64,000 nt of DNA. Source: Micromonospora sp. NBC_00389 (GTDB lineage Bacteria; Actinomycetota; Actinomycetes; Mycobacteriales; Micromonosporaceae). The stretch is from the NCBI RefSeq assembly GCF_036059255.1, contig NZ_CP107947.1, positions 310,001 through 374,000 on the forward strand, written 5' to 3'. The notes beneath the pieces are model-generated. The model saw only the letters and a list, made by a program, of their open reading frames with translations. It searched no databases and was not told the DNA's origin. Positions 25,803 through 34,257 of this stretch are shown piece by piece (position 1 is the stretch's first letter; each line of letters opens with the position of its first letter). Both the position numbers and the translations under genes were made by a program.

Positions 25803-26714
25803 CTAGCCGACCAGCTGGTCACCGAGGACAGTTCGGGCATAACAGACGGTACGTCCCCGCCGGACGCCGGCAATCAGGCCGTTGTCCCGCAGCGTGGTGA
25901 GGTGGTGCGACGCGGTCGCCGGCGCGAGGCCCAGCATCGCGGCCAGCTCGCCGGTGCTCAGCGGCGTGTCGAGCAGGGACAGCGCCGCCGCCCGCGTACT
26001 GCCGAGCAGAGCACCCAGCGCGGGGCTGGGCACCGGCGACGCCCACAGCCCGCCCAGCCCTCCGGGCGGATAGCAGAGGGCCGGCCCCGCCTCACCCTCG
26101 ATGATCGTGTGCACGGACGGTCCGGCGAAGGCGGTGGGCAGCAGCGTCCACGGACGCCCGTCGAGACCGGTCGGCCGGGTCGTGCCGACGGCGACTCGCA
26201 GCGACGCGCCATCCCAGCGGATCGACGGGTGCAGCTCACGCAGCAGGGTCCGGCCGCCCTGCTCGGCGGCGAGTAGCGTCCGCCGCCGGATGTCGGCCAG
26301 GGCGAGCGCCCGCAGCCGGGGCCAGTCCGGAGCGATCAGCAGGGTGAAGTAGCGGCGTAGTTGCGCGACCAGTTCATCCGGAGCCAGCGCGGGCACGCCG
26401 GCCCGCTCCAGTTGCCGCCGTACCCGCGCCGGATCGGTGCCGGCGACCGCCCGCAACTCGGCCGCCAGGTTCGGTGCCACCCCGATCGGGGTGAGGAAGT
26501 CCGGCACGTACCCGGTGGGCGATCCGAGGACCGCCAACAGCGGCTCCAGGCCCGCTCCCGGCAGCAGCCGCTCGGCACGCTCCAACCACGGGCGGTGCAG
26601 CCAGTACTTCGCCGGTTTGCGCAGCGCCCAGGAGCTGGCGACCAGCTCAGCCAGCGGCGAGTGGGCGAAGCGGACCCGGCTCAGGTCGTCGGGCGTGAAC
26701 TCGACGTCGATCAC
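25803..26714 (-). CDS. ArsR-like winged-helix regulator with DUF5937-type N-terminal domain
   Basis: A 303-residue transcription factor. Residues 1-210 form an actinobacterial N-terminal domain with the sequence SRVRFAHSPLAELVASSWAL. The C-terminal winged helix (about 235-300) contains LSTGELAAMLGLAPATASHHLTTLRDNGLI, whose recognition helix is typical of ArsR proteins. No cysteine metal site is evident. The GTG start is 62 bases from the divergent aldo/keto reductase start, which it may control. The ligand is unknown. Confidence 0.82.
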   Translation of the reverse strand: MIDVEFTPDDLSRVRFAHSPLAELVASSWALRKPAKYWLHRPWLERAERLLPGAGLEPLLAVLGSPTGYVPDFLTPIGVAPNLAAELRAVAGTDPARVRRQLERAGVPALAPDELVAQLRRYFTLLIAPDWPRLRALALADIRRRTLLAAEQGGRTLLRELHPSIRWDGASLRVAVGTTRPTGLDGRPWTLLPTAFAGPSVHTIIEGEAGPALCYPPGGLGGLWASPVPSPALGALLGSTRAAALSLLDTPLSTGELAAMLGLAPATASHHLTTLRDNGLIAGVRRGRTVCYARTVLGDQLVG

Positions 26715-26776
26715 GCTCGGATTCGACCACGCTCGAACGGTTCGGCGACAGCGCCGGACGGCTTGAGGATCCTCAT

Positions 26777-27784
26777 ATGGAGCACAGGCAACTGGGCCGG
26801 TCGGGCCTGCGCGTGAGCGCGGTCGCGTACGGCAACTGGGTCACCCACGGCAACCAGCTCGACGAGGACGCGGCGACGGCCTGCGTGGCCGCCGCCCTCG
26901 ACGCGGGCATCACCACCTTCGACACCGCCGACCGGTACGCCCAAGGTCGGGCCGAGGAGGCGCTGGGCAAGGCGCTGAGCGGAGTCCGGCGCAGCTCGAT
27001 CGAGCTGTGCACGAAGGTGTACCTCCCGGTCGGGCCGGGAGCGAACGATTCCGGGCTGTCCCGCAAGCACATCATGGAGAGCTGCCACGCCTCGCTCGGC
27101 CGGCTGGGCACCGACTACATCGACCTCTACCAGGCGCACCGGTACGACGACACCGTGCCGTTGGAGGAGACGATGACCGCCTTCGCCGACCTGGTACGCC
27201 AGGGCAAGGTGCTCTACGTCGGCGCCTCCGAGTGGACCGCCCCGCAGCTGCGCGCCGGCCTGCGGCTCGCCGCCGAACTGCACGTCCCGTTCATCGCCAA
27301 CCAGCCGCAGTACTCGATGCTGTGGCGGGTGGTGGAGGCCGAGGTGGTGCCCGCCAGCGCCGAACTCGGTCTCGGACAGCTCGCCTGGGCGCCACTCGCC
27401 ATGGGTGTGCTGACCGGCAAGTACCAGCCCGGCCACCGTCCCCCGGCCGGATCCCGGGCCACCGACGGCTTCGGCGGGTCGTTCATCGCCCGTTACTCCT
27501 CCGACCTGCTGCTCGCCCGGGTGCGCCAACTCCGGCCGATCGCCGAGGCCGCCGGCTGCACGATGGCCCAGCTGGCGGTCGCCTGGGTGCTGCACCGACC
27601 GACCGTCGCCAGCGCGATTGTCGGCGCGTCCCGACCCGAGCAGCTCGCCGAGACGGCGGCGGCCACCGCGGTCCGGCTGGACGACGACCTGATGGCGCGG
27701 ATCGACGCTGTGCTCGACGAGCTCATCGAGCGTGATCCGGCGAAGACCGCCCGCCCGAACGACGTGCTGCCCGCCTGGCGCTGA
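26777..27784 (+). CDS. Aldo/keto reductase
   Basis: A 335-residue TIM-barrel NADPH oxidoreductase. Catalytic residues appear in FDTADRYAQGRAEE (Asp, Tyr), the lysine in CTKVYLP and the histidine of YQAHRYD. The pattern RQLGRSGLRVSAVAYGNW at the N terminus and the SIVGASRPEQLAE cofactor segment are typical of the YghZ/Kv-beta-like branch. GAGGA lies eight bases before the ATG inside a GAGGATCCTC palindrome. It is divergent from the ArsR-like regulator. The substrate is unknown. Confidence 0.88.
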   Translation: MEHRQLGRSGLRVSAVAYGNWVTHGNQLDEDAATACVAAALDAGITTFDTADRYAQGRAEEALGKALSGVRRSSIELCTKVYLPVGPGANDSGLSRKHIMESCHASLGRLGTDYIDLYQAHRYDDTVPLEETMTAFADLVRQGKVLYVGASEWTAPQLRAGLRLAAELHVPFIANQPQYSMLWRVVEAEVVPASAELGLGQLAWAPLAMGVLTGKYQPGHRPPAGSRATDGFGGSFIARYSSDLLLARVRQLRPIAEAAGCTMAQLAVAWVLHRPTVASAIVGASRPEQLAETAAATAVRLDDDLMARIDAVLDELIERDPAKTARPNDVLPAWR

Positions 27785-27832
27785 CCACCGGCTCTCACCC
27801 GTGACCGGGGGTGGCCGTGGCAGGCTCACAGC

Positions 27833-29386
27833 GTGGGCATATTGTCCGGAAAGTCGACCAGGGCGGCGCGGAACGGCCTGCACCGCGTCCCGGTCTGGCT
27901 CCCCCCGGCGCTGCTGACCCTGGCGGTGACCGGGACCGGGCTGAGCTCCGCCCAGCTCTGGCGCGACGAGCTGGCCACCTGGAGCGCGGCCACCCGGTCG
28001 CCCGGTGACCTGGCCCGGTTGGCCGGCACCATCGACGCCGCCACCGGCCCGTACTACCTGCTGATGCACGGCTGGCTCGCGATCGTCGGCGACTCCACGG
28101 TCGCCCTGCGCGCGCCGACGGCGCTGGCCATGGCCGTCGCCGCCGGGCTGCTCGCCGTGCTCGCCGCGCGATTGGTCGACGGCCGGACGGGCCTCTTCGC
28201 CGGGCTGCTCTTCGCGGTGCTCCCCAGCACCTCCCGCTACGGCCAGGAGGCCCGCCCGTACGCCCTGGCCACCATGCTCGCGGTGCTCGCCACCCTGCTG
28301 CTGGTGGCGGCGCTGCGGCGCCCTGGCTGGCCCCGGTGGGCCGGGTACGCCGCCGCCGTGGCCGCACTCGGGCTCACCCACCTGGTCGCGCTCACCCTGC
28401 TCGCCGCGCACGCGCTCGTCGTACTGATCGCCTGGTGGCGGGGTGCCGCTACAGCCGGCGTGGCCGGGACGGCAGCGGCCGGCGTGGCCGGGACGGCAGC
28501 GGCCGGTGCCGGCGACGCGCGCGACGGGGATCGGCCGGATCGGCGAGCGTGGCGGTGGGTGGTCGCGCTGCTGCCGGCCGCGCTGCTGGTCGGCCCGCTG
28601 CTCGTCGAGGCCGGCACTCAGCGTTCCCGGCAGTTGGACTGGGTCGACCCGGCCCGGTTGGACGACCTGACCGCGTTGCCCGGTGGAGTGGCCCAGAGCA
28701 GCGTGGTGGGAGGCCTGCTGGTCGGCCTCGCCACGCTCGGCGCGGCCCGGCTCGGGCGGCGCGCCCTGCTCCCGGTGAGCGCGGTGCTGCTGCCGGTACT
28801 GCTGCTCTTCGCCGCCGGCACGGTCGTACCGCTGTGGGTACCCCGGTACCTGGTCTTCGTGGTGCCCTTCGCCTGCCTACTGGCCGGCGCGGCGCTGGCC
28901 GGGGTGGCCGCGCCGGCCGCGCTGGCCGTGGTGGTCCTGGCCGGGCTGCTCGGCCTGCCCGATCAGGCGGCGCTGCGGCGGACCCACGAGTGGCCGCGCA
29001 GTGCCCCGGTGGACTACGCGGGTGCCGCGCGGGTGATCGCCGAGGGGCAGCGGCCCGGGGACGCGGTGGTCTACTCGCCCCGGCAGAGCTGGCTCTTCCT
29101 CGACCTGGGCATCGGTTACCACCTCGACGACCGGCCACGGGACGTTCTGGTCACCGAGGACGAGACCCGCCGGGGTGACCTGTGGGCCGCCGAGTGCCTC
29201 CAGCCGGCGCAGTGCCTGGCCGGCACGCCACGGGTGTGGCTGGTCGTCGCCGGGCGGCAGGCCGCGCCGCTGGCGGCCGTGCCGGGCGCCAAGGGTGACG
29301 CGCTGCGCGCGGACTTCACCGTCGCCCGGGTCTGGCAGCGCCCCGGCCTGACCGTCGCCCTGCTCACCAGCCGCCCCGACCGCTGA
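27833..29386 (+). CDS. Membrane glycosyltransferase, GT-C fold (ArnT/PMT_2-like)
   Basis: A 517-residue polytopic protein with roughly ten or more membrane segments. The acidic catalytic pair is expected in LWRDELATWSAA (residues about 43-54), in the first outside loop, and the family box RYGQEARPYAL follows near 137. This layout marks polyprenyl-phosphate-sugar transferases acting outside the cell. A soluble C-terminal domain (about 390-517) contains AECLQPAQCLAG. The cytoplasmic loop near 210-225 holds a duplicated eight-residue repeat. The acceptor is unknown. The GTG start follows CAGGCT by six bases. Confidence 0.78.
   Translation: MGILSGKSTRAARNGLHRVPVWLPPALLTLAVTGTGLSSAQLWRDELATWSAATRSPGDLARLAGTIDAATGPYYLLMHGWLAIVGDSTVALRAPTALAMAVAAGLLAVLAARLVDGRTGLFAGLLFAVLPSTSRYGQEARPYALATMLAVLATLLLVAALRRPGWPRWAGYAAAVAALGLTHLVALTLLAAHALVVLIAWWRGAATAGVAGTAAAGVAGTAAAGAGDARDGDRPDRRAWRWVVALLPAALLVGPLLVEAGTQRSRQLDWVDPARLDDLTALPGGVAQSSVVGGLLVGLATLGAARLGRRALLPVSAVLLPVLLLFAAGTVVPLWVPRYLVFVVPFACLLAGAALAGVAAPAALAVVVLAGLLGLPDQAALRRTHEWPRSAPVDYAGAARVIAEGQRPGDAVVYSPRQSWLFLDLGIGYHLDDRPRDVLVTEDETRRGDLWAAECLQPAQCLAGTPRVWLVVAGRQAAPLAAVPGAKGDALRADFTVARVWQRPGLTVALLTSRPDR
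28454..28501. repeat. 24-bp exact tandem duplication inside the glycosyltransferase gene
   Basis: Two identical 24-base copies (28454-28477 and 28478-28501) encode the repeat AGVAGTAA in a loop between membrane helices. It keeps the reading frame, so it is tolerated and probably variable between strains. Confidence 0.85.
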
Positions 29387-29445
29387 CCTGACCGCCCCGG
29401 CCGGCGGGCCGGCTGTGTGCTCGTCGGGTCACGCCCACCTTGGTG

Positions 29446-29491
29446 AGCGTGATACCGCAGAGGCATAAATATGACTCACAGGTATCGCGCT
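29446..29491. repeat. AT-rich inverted repeat between convergent genes
   Basis: AGCGTGATACC (29446-29456) and GGTATCGCGCT (29481-29491) pair at 10 of 11 positions around an AT-rich 24-base centre containing CATAAATATGACTCAC. The 182-base gap otherwise holds no gene or classical terminator. Its composition stands out against the flanks. It may be an operator, an RNA hairpin or a dispersed element. Confidence 0.5.
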
Positions 29492-29568
29492 CATCCGCAC
29501 ATCTACGCCCGGAGCCGACCCGCCCGGGCGCGGAACACCCAACGCCGGCCGGGGAGGGGGCCGGTAGG

Positions 29569-31173
29569 TCAGGGTTGCGAGCGGCCCTCGGGCGCGCTGC
29601 GGGCCAGCGGGACGACGAGCACCGCCTCGGTGCCGCCGTTCGCGCCGGCACGCAGCTCGATGGTGCCGCGCAACTCCCCGGTGACCAGGGCACGGACGAT
29701 CTGGAGGCCGAGCCGGCTGCCGCGTTCGGCGTCGAAGTCGGGCGGCAGCCCGCGCCCGTTGTCCGTCACCGAGACGTGCAGCATCTTGCGGAACCGGTGC
29801 GCCGAGACCACCACCTCCGGCCGGTCCACCGCCCCGGTCGCCGGGACGACGGCGGGCACGGCGCCGGGCACCACGGCCGGGACGTACGCGGGACCCGCCT
29901 CGTCCACCTCATCCGCTGGCGGGAAGCCGTGCTCGACGGCGTTGAGCAGCAACTCGTTGAGGACCATCACCAGCGAGGTGGCGATCTCCGCCGGCAGCAC
30001 GCCGAAGGTGCCCTGCCGCCGCATGCCGACGCTCACCTCGGTCGCCGCGACCTCGGTCGCCGCGCTCGCCACCCGGTCGACGATGCCGTCGAACTCGACC
30101 GCCTCGTCGCTGGACATGGAGAGCGTCTCGTGCACCAGGGCGATCGAGGCGACCCGGCGGACCGACTCCTCCAGGGCGACCTTGGCCTCCGGCATCGCCA
30201 CCCGGCGGGCCTGCAACCGCAGCAGCGCGGCCACCGTCTGGAGGTTGTTCTTCACCCGGTGATGGATCTCCCGGATGGTGGCGTCCTTGGTGATCAGGGC
30301 CCGGTCCCGGCGACGGACCTCGGTGATGTCCCGGACCAGCACCAGCGCGCCGATCGGTACCCCGGCGGGCATCAGCGGCAGCGCCCGGGTGAGCATCGTG
30401 GCACCGCGCGCGTCGATCTCCCGTCGGGGCGGCGCCTCGCCGCGCAGCGCGGCCAGGATGCCGTTCGCCGCCTCGGTGCCGTCCAGCGGGTCGCCGGCCA
30501 GCCGGCGGTGCAGCGCGGCCAGGTCCTCCCCCACCAGGTGGGCGGCGTAGCCCAGCCGGCGGTACGCGGACTGCGCGTTCGGGCTGGCGTAGGTGACCTT
30601 GCCGCCGGCATCCAGACGGACCAGCCCGTCGCCGACACGGGGCGCGGAGGTGGTCTCGCCGGGGTGCCGGGGCGGCGGGAAGGTGCCGTCCGCGATCATC
30701 TGGGCCAGGTCGTCGGCCGTGGTCAGGTAGTTGAGCTCCAGCTGGCTGGGGGTACGCGCGGTGGAGAGGTTGGTGTCCCGGCCGACCACGGCGACCACCT
30801 CGCCGGCCTCGCCCTCGGCGGTGCGCAGCCGGACCGGGATCGCCTCGTGCCGGGCCGGCACGTCGCCGTACCAGACCGGGTCGCCCTCCCGCCAGATCCG
30901 GCCCTGGGAGTACGCCACCCCCAGGTGGGCCACCTCCGGCCCGCCGACGATCCGCCCCACCTGATCGTCCTGGTACGCGGTGGGCGCGGTCGTCGGGCGG
31001 ACCTGGGCGACGCAGAGGAACGTGCCCTCGGCGTCGACCGGCACCCACAGCAGCAGATCGGCGAAGGACAGGTCGGAGAGCAGTTGCCAGTCGCCGGCGA
31101 TCCGGTGCAGGTGGTCGATGTCGGCCGGACGGAGATGGGTGTGCTCCTCGGCGAGGTCGCGCAGCGTGGACAC
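29569..31173 (-). CDS. PdtaS-like sensor histidine kinase (HisKA_2 type)
   Basis: A 534-residue soluble kinase. An N-terminal GAF-like domain (1-150) and a PAS domain (about 185-290) precede the HisKA_2 segment IREIHHRVKNNLQTVAALL, with the phosphorylated His near 305, and a GHKL ATPase (LNELLLNAVEHGF, DNGRGLPP). This is the architecture of mycobacterial PdtaS, whose partner PdtaR is an ANTAR antiterminator encoded elsewhere; no regulator is adjacent here. A Val/Pro/Ala low-complexity insert lies within the ATPase domain. It follows the SIS-domain gene by 24 bases, suggesting co-transcription. Confidence 0.9.
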   Translation of the reverse strand: MSTLRDLAEEHTHLRPADIDHLHRIAGDWQLLSDLSFADLLLWVPVDAEGTFLCVAQVRPTTAPTAYQDDQVGRIVGGPEVAHLGVAYSQGRIWREGDPVWYGDVPARHEAIPVRLRTAEGEAGEVVAVVGRDTNLSTARTPSQLELNYLTTADDLAQMIADGTFPPPRHPGETTSAPRVGDGLVRLDAGGKVTYASPNAQSAYRRLGYAAHLVGEDLAALHRRLAGDPLDGTEAANGILAALRGEAPPRREIDARGATMLTRALPLMPAGVPIGALVLVRDITEVRRRDRALITKDATIREIHHRVKNNLQTVAALLRLQARRVAMPEAKVALEESVRRVASIALVHETLSMSSDEAVEFDGIVDRVASAATEVAATEVSVGMRRQGTFGVLPAEIATSLVMVLNELLLNAVEHGFPPADEVDEAGPAYVPAVVPGAVPAVVPATGAVDRPEVVVSAHRFRKMLHVSVTDNGRGLPPDFDAERGSRLGLQIVRALVTGELRGTIELRAGANGGTEAVLVVPLARSAPEGRSQP

Positions 31174-31197
31174 GGTGACAGCGTGCCACGCCGCGCC

Positions 31198-32250
31198 TCA
31201 CATCGTCGCGGTGACCTTCTTCAACCCGCGCGGTGCGTCCGGGTCCTCGCCCCGGGTCAGCGCCAGGGCCAACGCCAGGCGCTGCAACGGCAGGATGTCC
31301 AGCAGCGGGGCGTACCGCTCGTCGACCTCAGGAACGGCGAGCCGGGTGGCACCGGGCACGTCGGCGGAGCCGACCACCACCACGTCGGCGCGGCGTTCGC
31401 CGAGACGGGGCAGCACCTCCCCCATCGACCGGCCACCCGGGCCGGAGCCGACCACGGCGAGCACCGGGACCTCCGGGTCGGTCATGGCGAGCGGACCGTG
31501 CAGCAGGTCGGCGCCGGAGAAGGCGAGCGCCGGCAGGTACGAGGTCTCCATCAGCTTCAGCGCGGCCTCCCGGGCGGTCGGGTAGGCGTACCCGCGCCCG
31601 GTGGTGACCAGTTGACGGGCGAACCGGTAGCGCGGCGCGAGCTTGGCCGGGGTGTCGTCGGCCAGGGTGCGGGCGGCCAGCTCGGGCAGCGCCGCGAGCG
31701 CCTCCCGCTCGGCCGCCGGGAGCACCCCGTCGCCGGCCCGGATTCCCTCCACGAGCATCAGCAGGGCGAGCAGCTCGGCGGTGTACGTCTTGGTGGCGGC
31801 GACCGCGCGCTCGTGCCCGGCGGCGATGTCGATGCTCAGCTCGGCAACCTCGGCCAGCGGGGACCCCGGGGCGTTGGTCACCGCGAGGGTCAGCGCGCCG
31901 GAGGCCCGGGCGGCGCGTAGCACCTCGGCCAGGTCGGGCGAGCCGCCGCTCTGGCTGACCCCGACGACCAACGCGTCGGACAGGTCGGGACGGGCGCCGA
32001 ACAGGGTGACCGCGCTGGGCGAGGCGAGCCCGGCGGGCAGGTTGAGGCGAATCTCGGTGAGGTACGCCCCGTAGAGGGCCGCGTGGTCGGAGGTGCCCCG
32101 TGCGGTGAAGACCACGTGCCGCGGCCGGCGCTCGGCGACGGCAGCCGCCACCCGGGCGATCTCGCCGGCGTTGGCGGTGGAGAGCAGGCGGGCGTAGCCG
32201 GCCGGCTGCTCGTCGATGTCGGCGGCCATCCCGGCCCCTGCACGTGTCAC
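31198..32250 (-). CDS. Double SIS-domain sugar isomerase/deaminase-like protein (GlmS-like isomerase half)
   Basis: A 350-residue protein with two SIS domains. FTARGTSDHAALYGAYL and GVSQSGGSPDLAEVL mark the first phosphosugar site, VAATKTYTAEL its end, and GRGYAYPTAREAALKLMET the second domain, ending KKVTATM. It lacks the glutaminase domain of GlmS, so it resembles AgaS/NagB-II or FrlB-type aminosugar-phosphate isomerases or deaminases. GTG at 32250 follows GGGGGGAG. An in-frame ATG 21 bases inside is possible. It is co-directional with the histidine kinase gene. Confidence 0.82.
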   Translation of the reverse strand: MTRAGAGMAADIDEQPAGYARLLSTANAGEIARVAAAVAERRPRHVVFTARGTSDHAALYGAYLTEIRLNLPAGLASPSAVTLFGARPDLSDALVVGVSQSGGSPDLAEVLRAARASGALTLAVTNAPGSPLAEVAELSIDIAAGHERAVAATKTYTAELLALLMLVEGIRAGDGVLPAAEREALAALPELAARTLADDTPAKLAPRYRFARQLVTTGRGYAYPTAREAALKLMETSYLPALAFSGADLLHGPLAMTDPEVPVLAVVGSGPGGRSMGEVLPRLGERRADVVVVGSADVPGATRLAVPEVDERYAPLLDILPLQRLALALALTRGEDPDAPRGLKKVTATM

Positions 32251-32418
32251 GGACACTCCCCCCTTTGCGCGATTGCCGCGCGTTTCCTGCTCAGTCTTGC
32301 ATCTTTGGCTCGCTCCGAGCAATCGAACGAGCAGTAGTGCGCAGTTGATCACCTACCAATCTCAATATCAACTAGACTTGTCCCGCTTCACCCGGTGTAG
32401 CTGCGACGAGAGGACGAC

Positions 32419-34257
32419 GTGCCCGAGGGAAGGGACGACCCCGCGCTCTCCGCGACGGAGGAGCTGGCCCTGGCCCGGCTGGCACTGGACGAGGGTGATC
32501 TCGACCATGCCGCCGGCCACCTCGCCGGCGCGCTGGCCCGGGCACCGACCCTGCCGGAGGTGCACGAGACGCTGGCCCGGCTGGCCGCGGTCGGCGGTGG
32601 CGGGCTCGACCTATTCCCCCTCAACCACCACACCTTCGTCGGCGCCGTCGTCGCCCGGGCCCACCTGCTGGCCGCCGCCGGCCGCCCCGCCGAAGGGCTG
32701 GAGCTGCTGGCCGCGGCGACCGGGTACGCACCCGGCACGGAGTGGGCCGGCGTGCCGTGGGTGACCGCGCCCGAGCTGGCCGAGCGGCTGGACCCGGAGC
32801 ACATCGCCCGAGTCCTCATGCAGGTCTGCTCCGCACTGCCCGATCCGGTGCCGCGGGCCGGCCGGGGCGCGCTGGCGCCGTACCTCGCGCTGGCCCGCAA
32901 CGCGGTCACCGTCCGCCCCGAGCACGGCCTGCTGCTCGGCGCGGCGTCCGCGCTGGCCCGGCGGCTCGGCGAGGTCACGCTGGCGATCCGCTGGGCCACC
33001 CGAGGGGTACGGTCCCAGCCGTCGAAGATGGGCGAGGTCTGGCTCGGGTACGCGTACCGCAGCGCCGGCCGGACCCGCGACGCCCTCGCGGCGCTCGGCC
33101 GGGCCGTCGCGCTGGACCCCGACGACCTGGCCATCTATGCCGACATCGCCGGCACCCTGGCCGAGACCGGCCGGCTCGACGAGGCGCTGGAGTGGACCGA
33201 GCGGGCGCTGGCCCGGGACCCGTCGTTCGACTGCGCGGTGCACACCGCCCACCGCCTGCGGCACCTGCGCGACGGTGATTTGTCCCACCTGGTGGCGCTC
33301 GCCGACTTCGTCCGTGACCACCCGGACGACAGCCACGAGCACGGCGACCTGGCCCAGTGCTGCCGAGGCCGGCCCTGGCTCGGTCAGCTGACACCGGCCG
33401 GCGGTCCGCTGGTCGACGCGCTGCGCCAGGCGGTCGTCGACGACGACAACGGTCTCGGCAGCGCCGTACGCCTGACGGCGGCGCCGCCGCCGAGCGCCGT
33501 GCGGACGGCCACCTCGGTGGCGCCCGGGCTACGGATCGAGGTGTCCGGCGCGCCGGACCCGGATCCGCGCGAGCCCCGGCGGGCGTCCGCCCAGCGGCTG
33601 TGGCACTACGCGGACACCGTGCCGACGCCCGCGCTGCCGGCGCCCTCGGCGGCGGCGGTCGAACGGATCGGGCAGGTCGCGCACCCGGCCTGGCCACACC
33701 CGCCGGCCGCCTACGACGCCGCCGTGGGCCTGGCCGGTCTCGATGTGGCCGACCTGCTCGGCCTGCTGGTGCACCCCCCGGCAGCGCCGGCCAACGCGGT
33801 GGGCCGACTGCTGGCCGCCCACGACCCGTCGGTCTGGGTACGCGGCGTGCAGGTGTGGGCCTGCCTGGGGCTGCTGCACCACCGGACCGACGAGCCGTGG
33901 GAGGGCAGCACCCGGCGCCGGGTGCTGCTGGACCTGGTCTGGGGGGTGGAGGACTGGGTCACCGAGGCGGCGCTGTTCGCCCTGGTCACCGCCGCCTGGG
34001 TGGACCCGGCGGTGCGGCCGGACGTGGCCCGGGTGGTCGCCGAGCGGCTGGCCGACGCGGTGGCGGTGGCCCGTGTGCGGCCGGTCCCGATCGCCGTCTC
34101 ACTGGCGCACCTGGCGCTGGCCTCGCCGGCACTGGACCCGGCCACCACGGCGCTCGCCACCGAACTACTCGGCAACCAGTCGCCCCAGCTCCCCCGGCCC
34201 CGCAACCCACTCCGCCGGCTCTGGCAACGCCTGACCACCCTCCGCTCCCGCCCCTGA
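32419..34257 (+). CDS. TPR-repeat protein of unknown function
   Basis: A 612-residue cytoplasmic protein. TPR-like helical pairs are visible at about 10-55, 75-110, 175-275 (GRTRDALAALGRAVALDPDDL, GRLDEALEWTERALARDPSF), and the C-terminal third (about 440-590) is helical, HEAT-like. There is no signal peptide or membrane segment. GAGAGGAC precedes the GTG. The stop codon TGA abuts the stop of the convergent MFS gene with no intergenic base (TGATCA). It resembles actinobacterial HEAT/TPR scaffold proteins; the role is unknown. Confidence 0.7.
   Translation: MPEGRDDPALSATEELALARLALDEGDLDHAAGHLAGALARAPTLPEVHETLARLAAVGGGGLDLFPLNHHTFVGAVVARAHLLAAAGRPAEGLELLAAATGYAPGTEWAGVPWVTAPELAERLDPEHIARVLMQVCSALPDPVPRAGRGALAPYLALARNAVTVRPEHGLLLGAASALARRLGEVTLAIRWATRGVRSQPSKMGEVWLGYAYRSAGRTRDALAALGRAVALDPDDLAIYADIAGTLAETGRLDEALEWTERALARDPSFDCAVHTAHRLRHLRDGDLSHLVALADFVRDHPDDSHEHGDLAQCCRGRPWLGQLTPAGGPLVDALRQAVVDDDNGLGSAVRLTAAPPPSAVRTATSVAPGLRIEVSGAPDPDPREPRRASAQRLWHYADTVPTPALPAPSAAAVERIGQVAHPAWPHPPAAYDAAVGLAGLDVADLLGLLVHPPAAPANAVGRLLAAHDPSVWVRGVQVWACLGLLHHRTDEPWEGSTRRRVLLDLVWGVEDWVTEAALFALVTAAWVDPAVRPDVARVVAERLADAVAVARVRPVPIAVSLAHLALASPALDPATTALATELLGNQSPQLPRPRNPLRRLWQRLTTLRSRP

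Noticed and set aside
29440..31920. 826-codon frame antisense to the histidine kinase and SIS genes
   Set aside because: It spans two real genes and their gap, shows no domain, and has the low-complexity composition typical of antisense frames in GC-rich DNA.
32366..32381. CTAGAC-containing site resembling a DasR operator before the SIS-domain gene
   Set aside because: Only about nine of sixteen positions fit the consensus and the flanking half-sites do not match.
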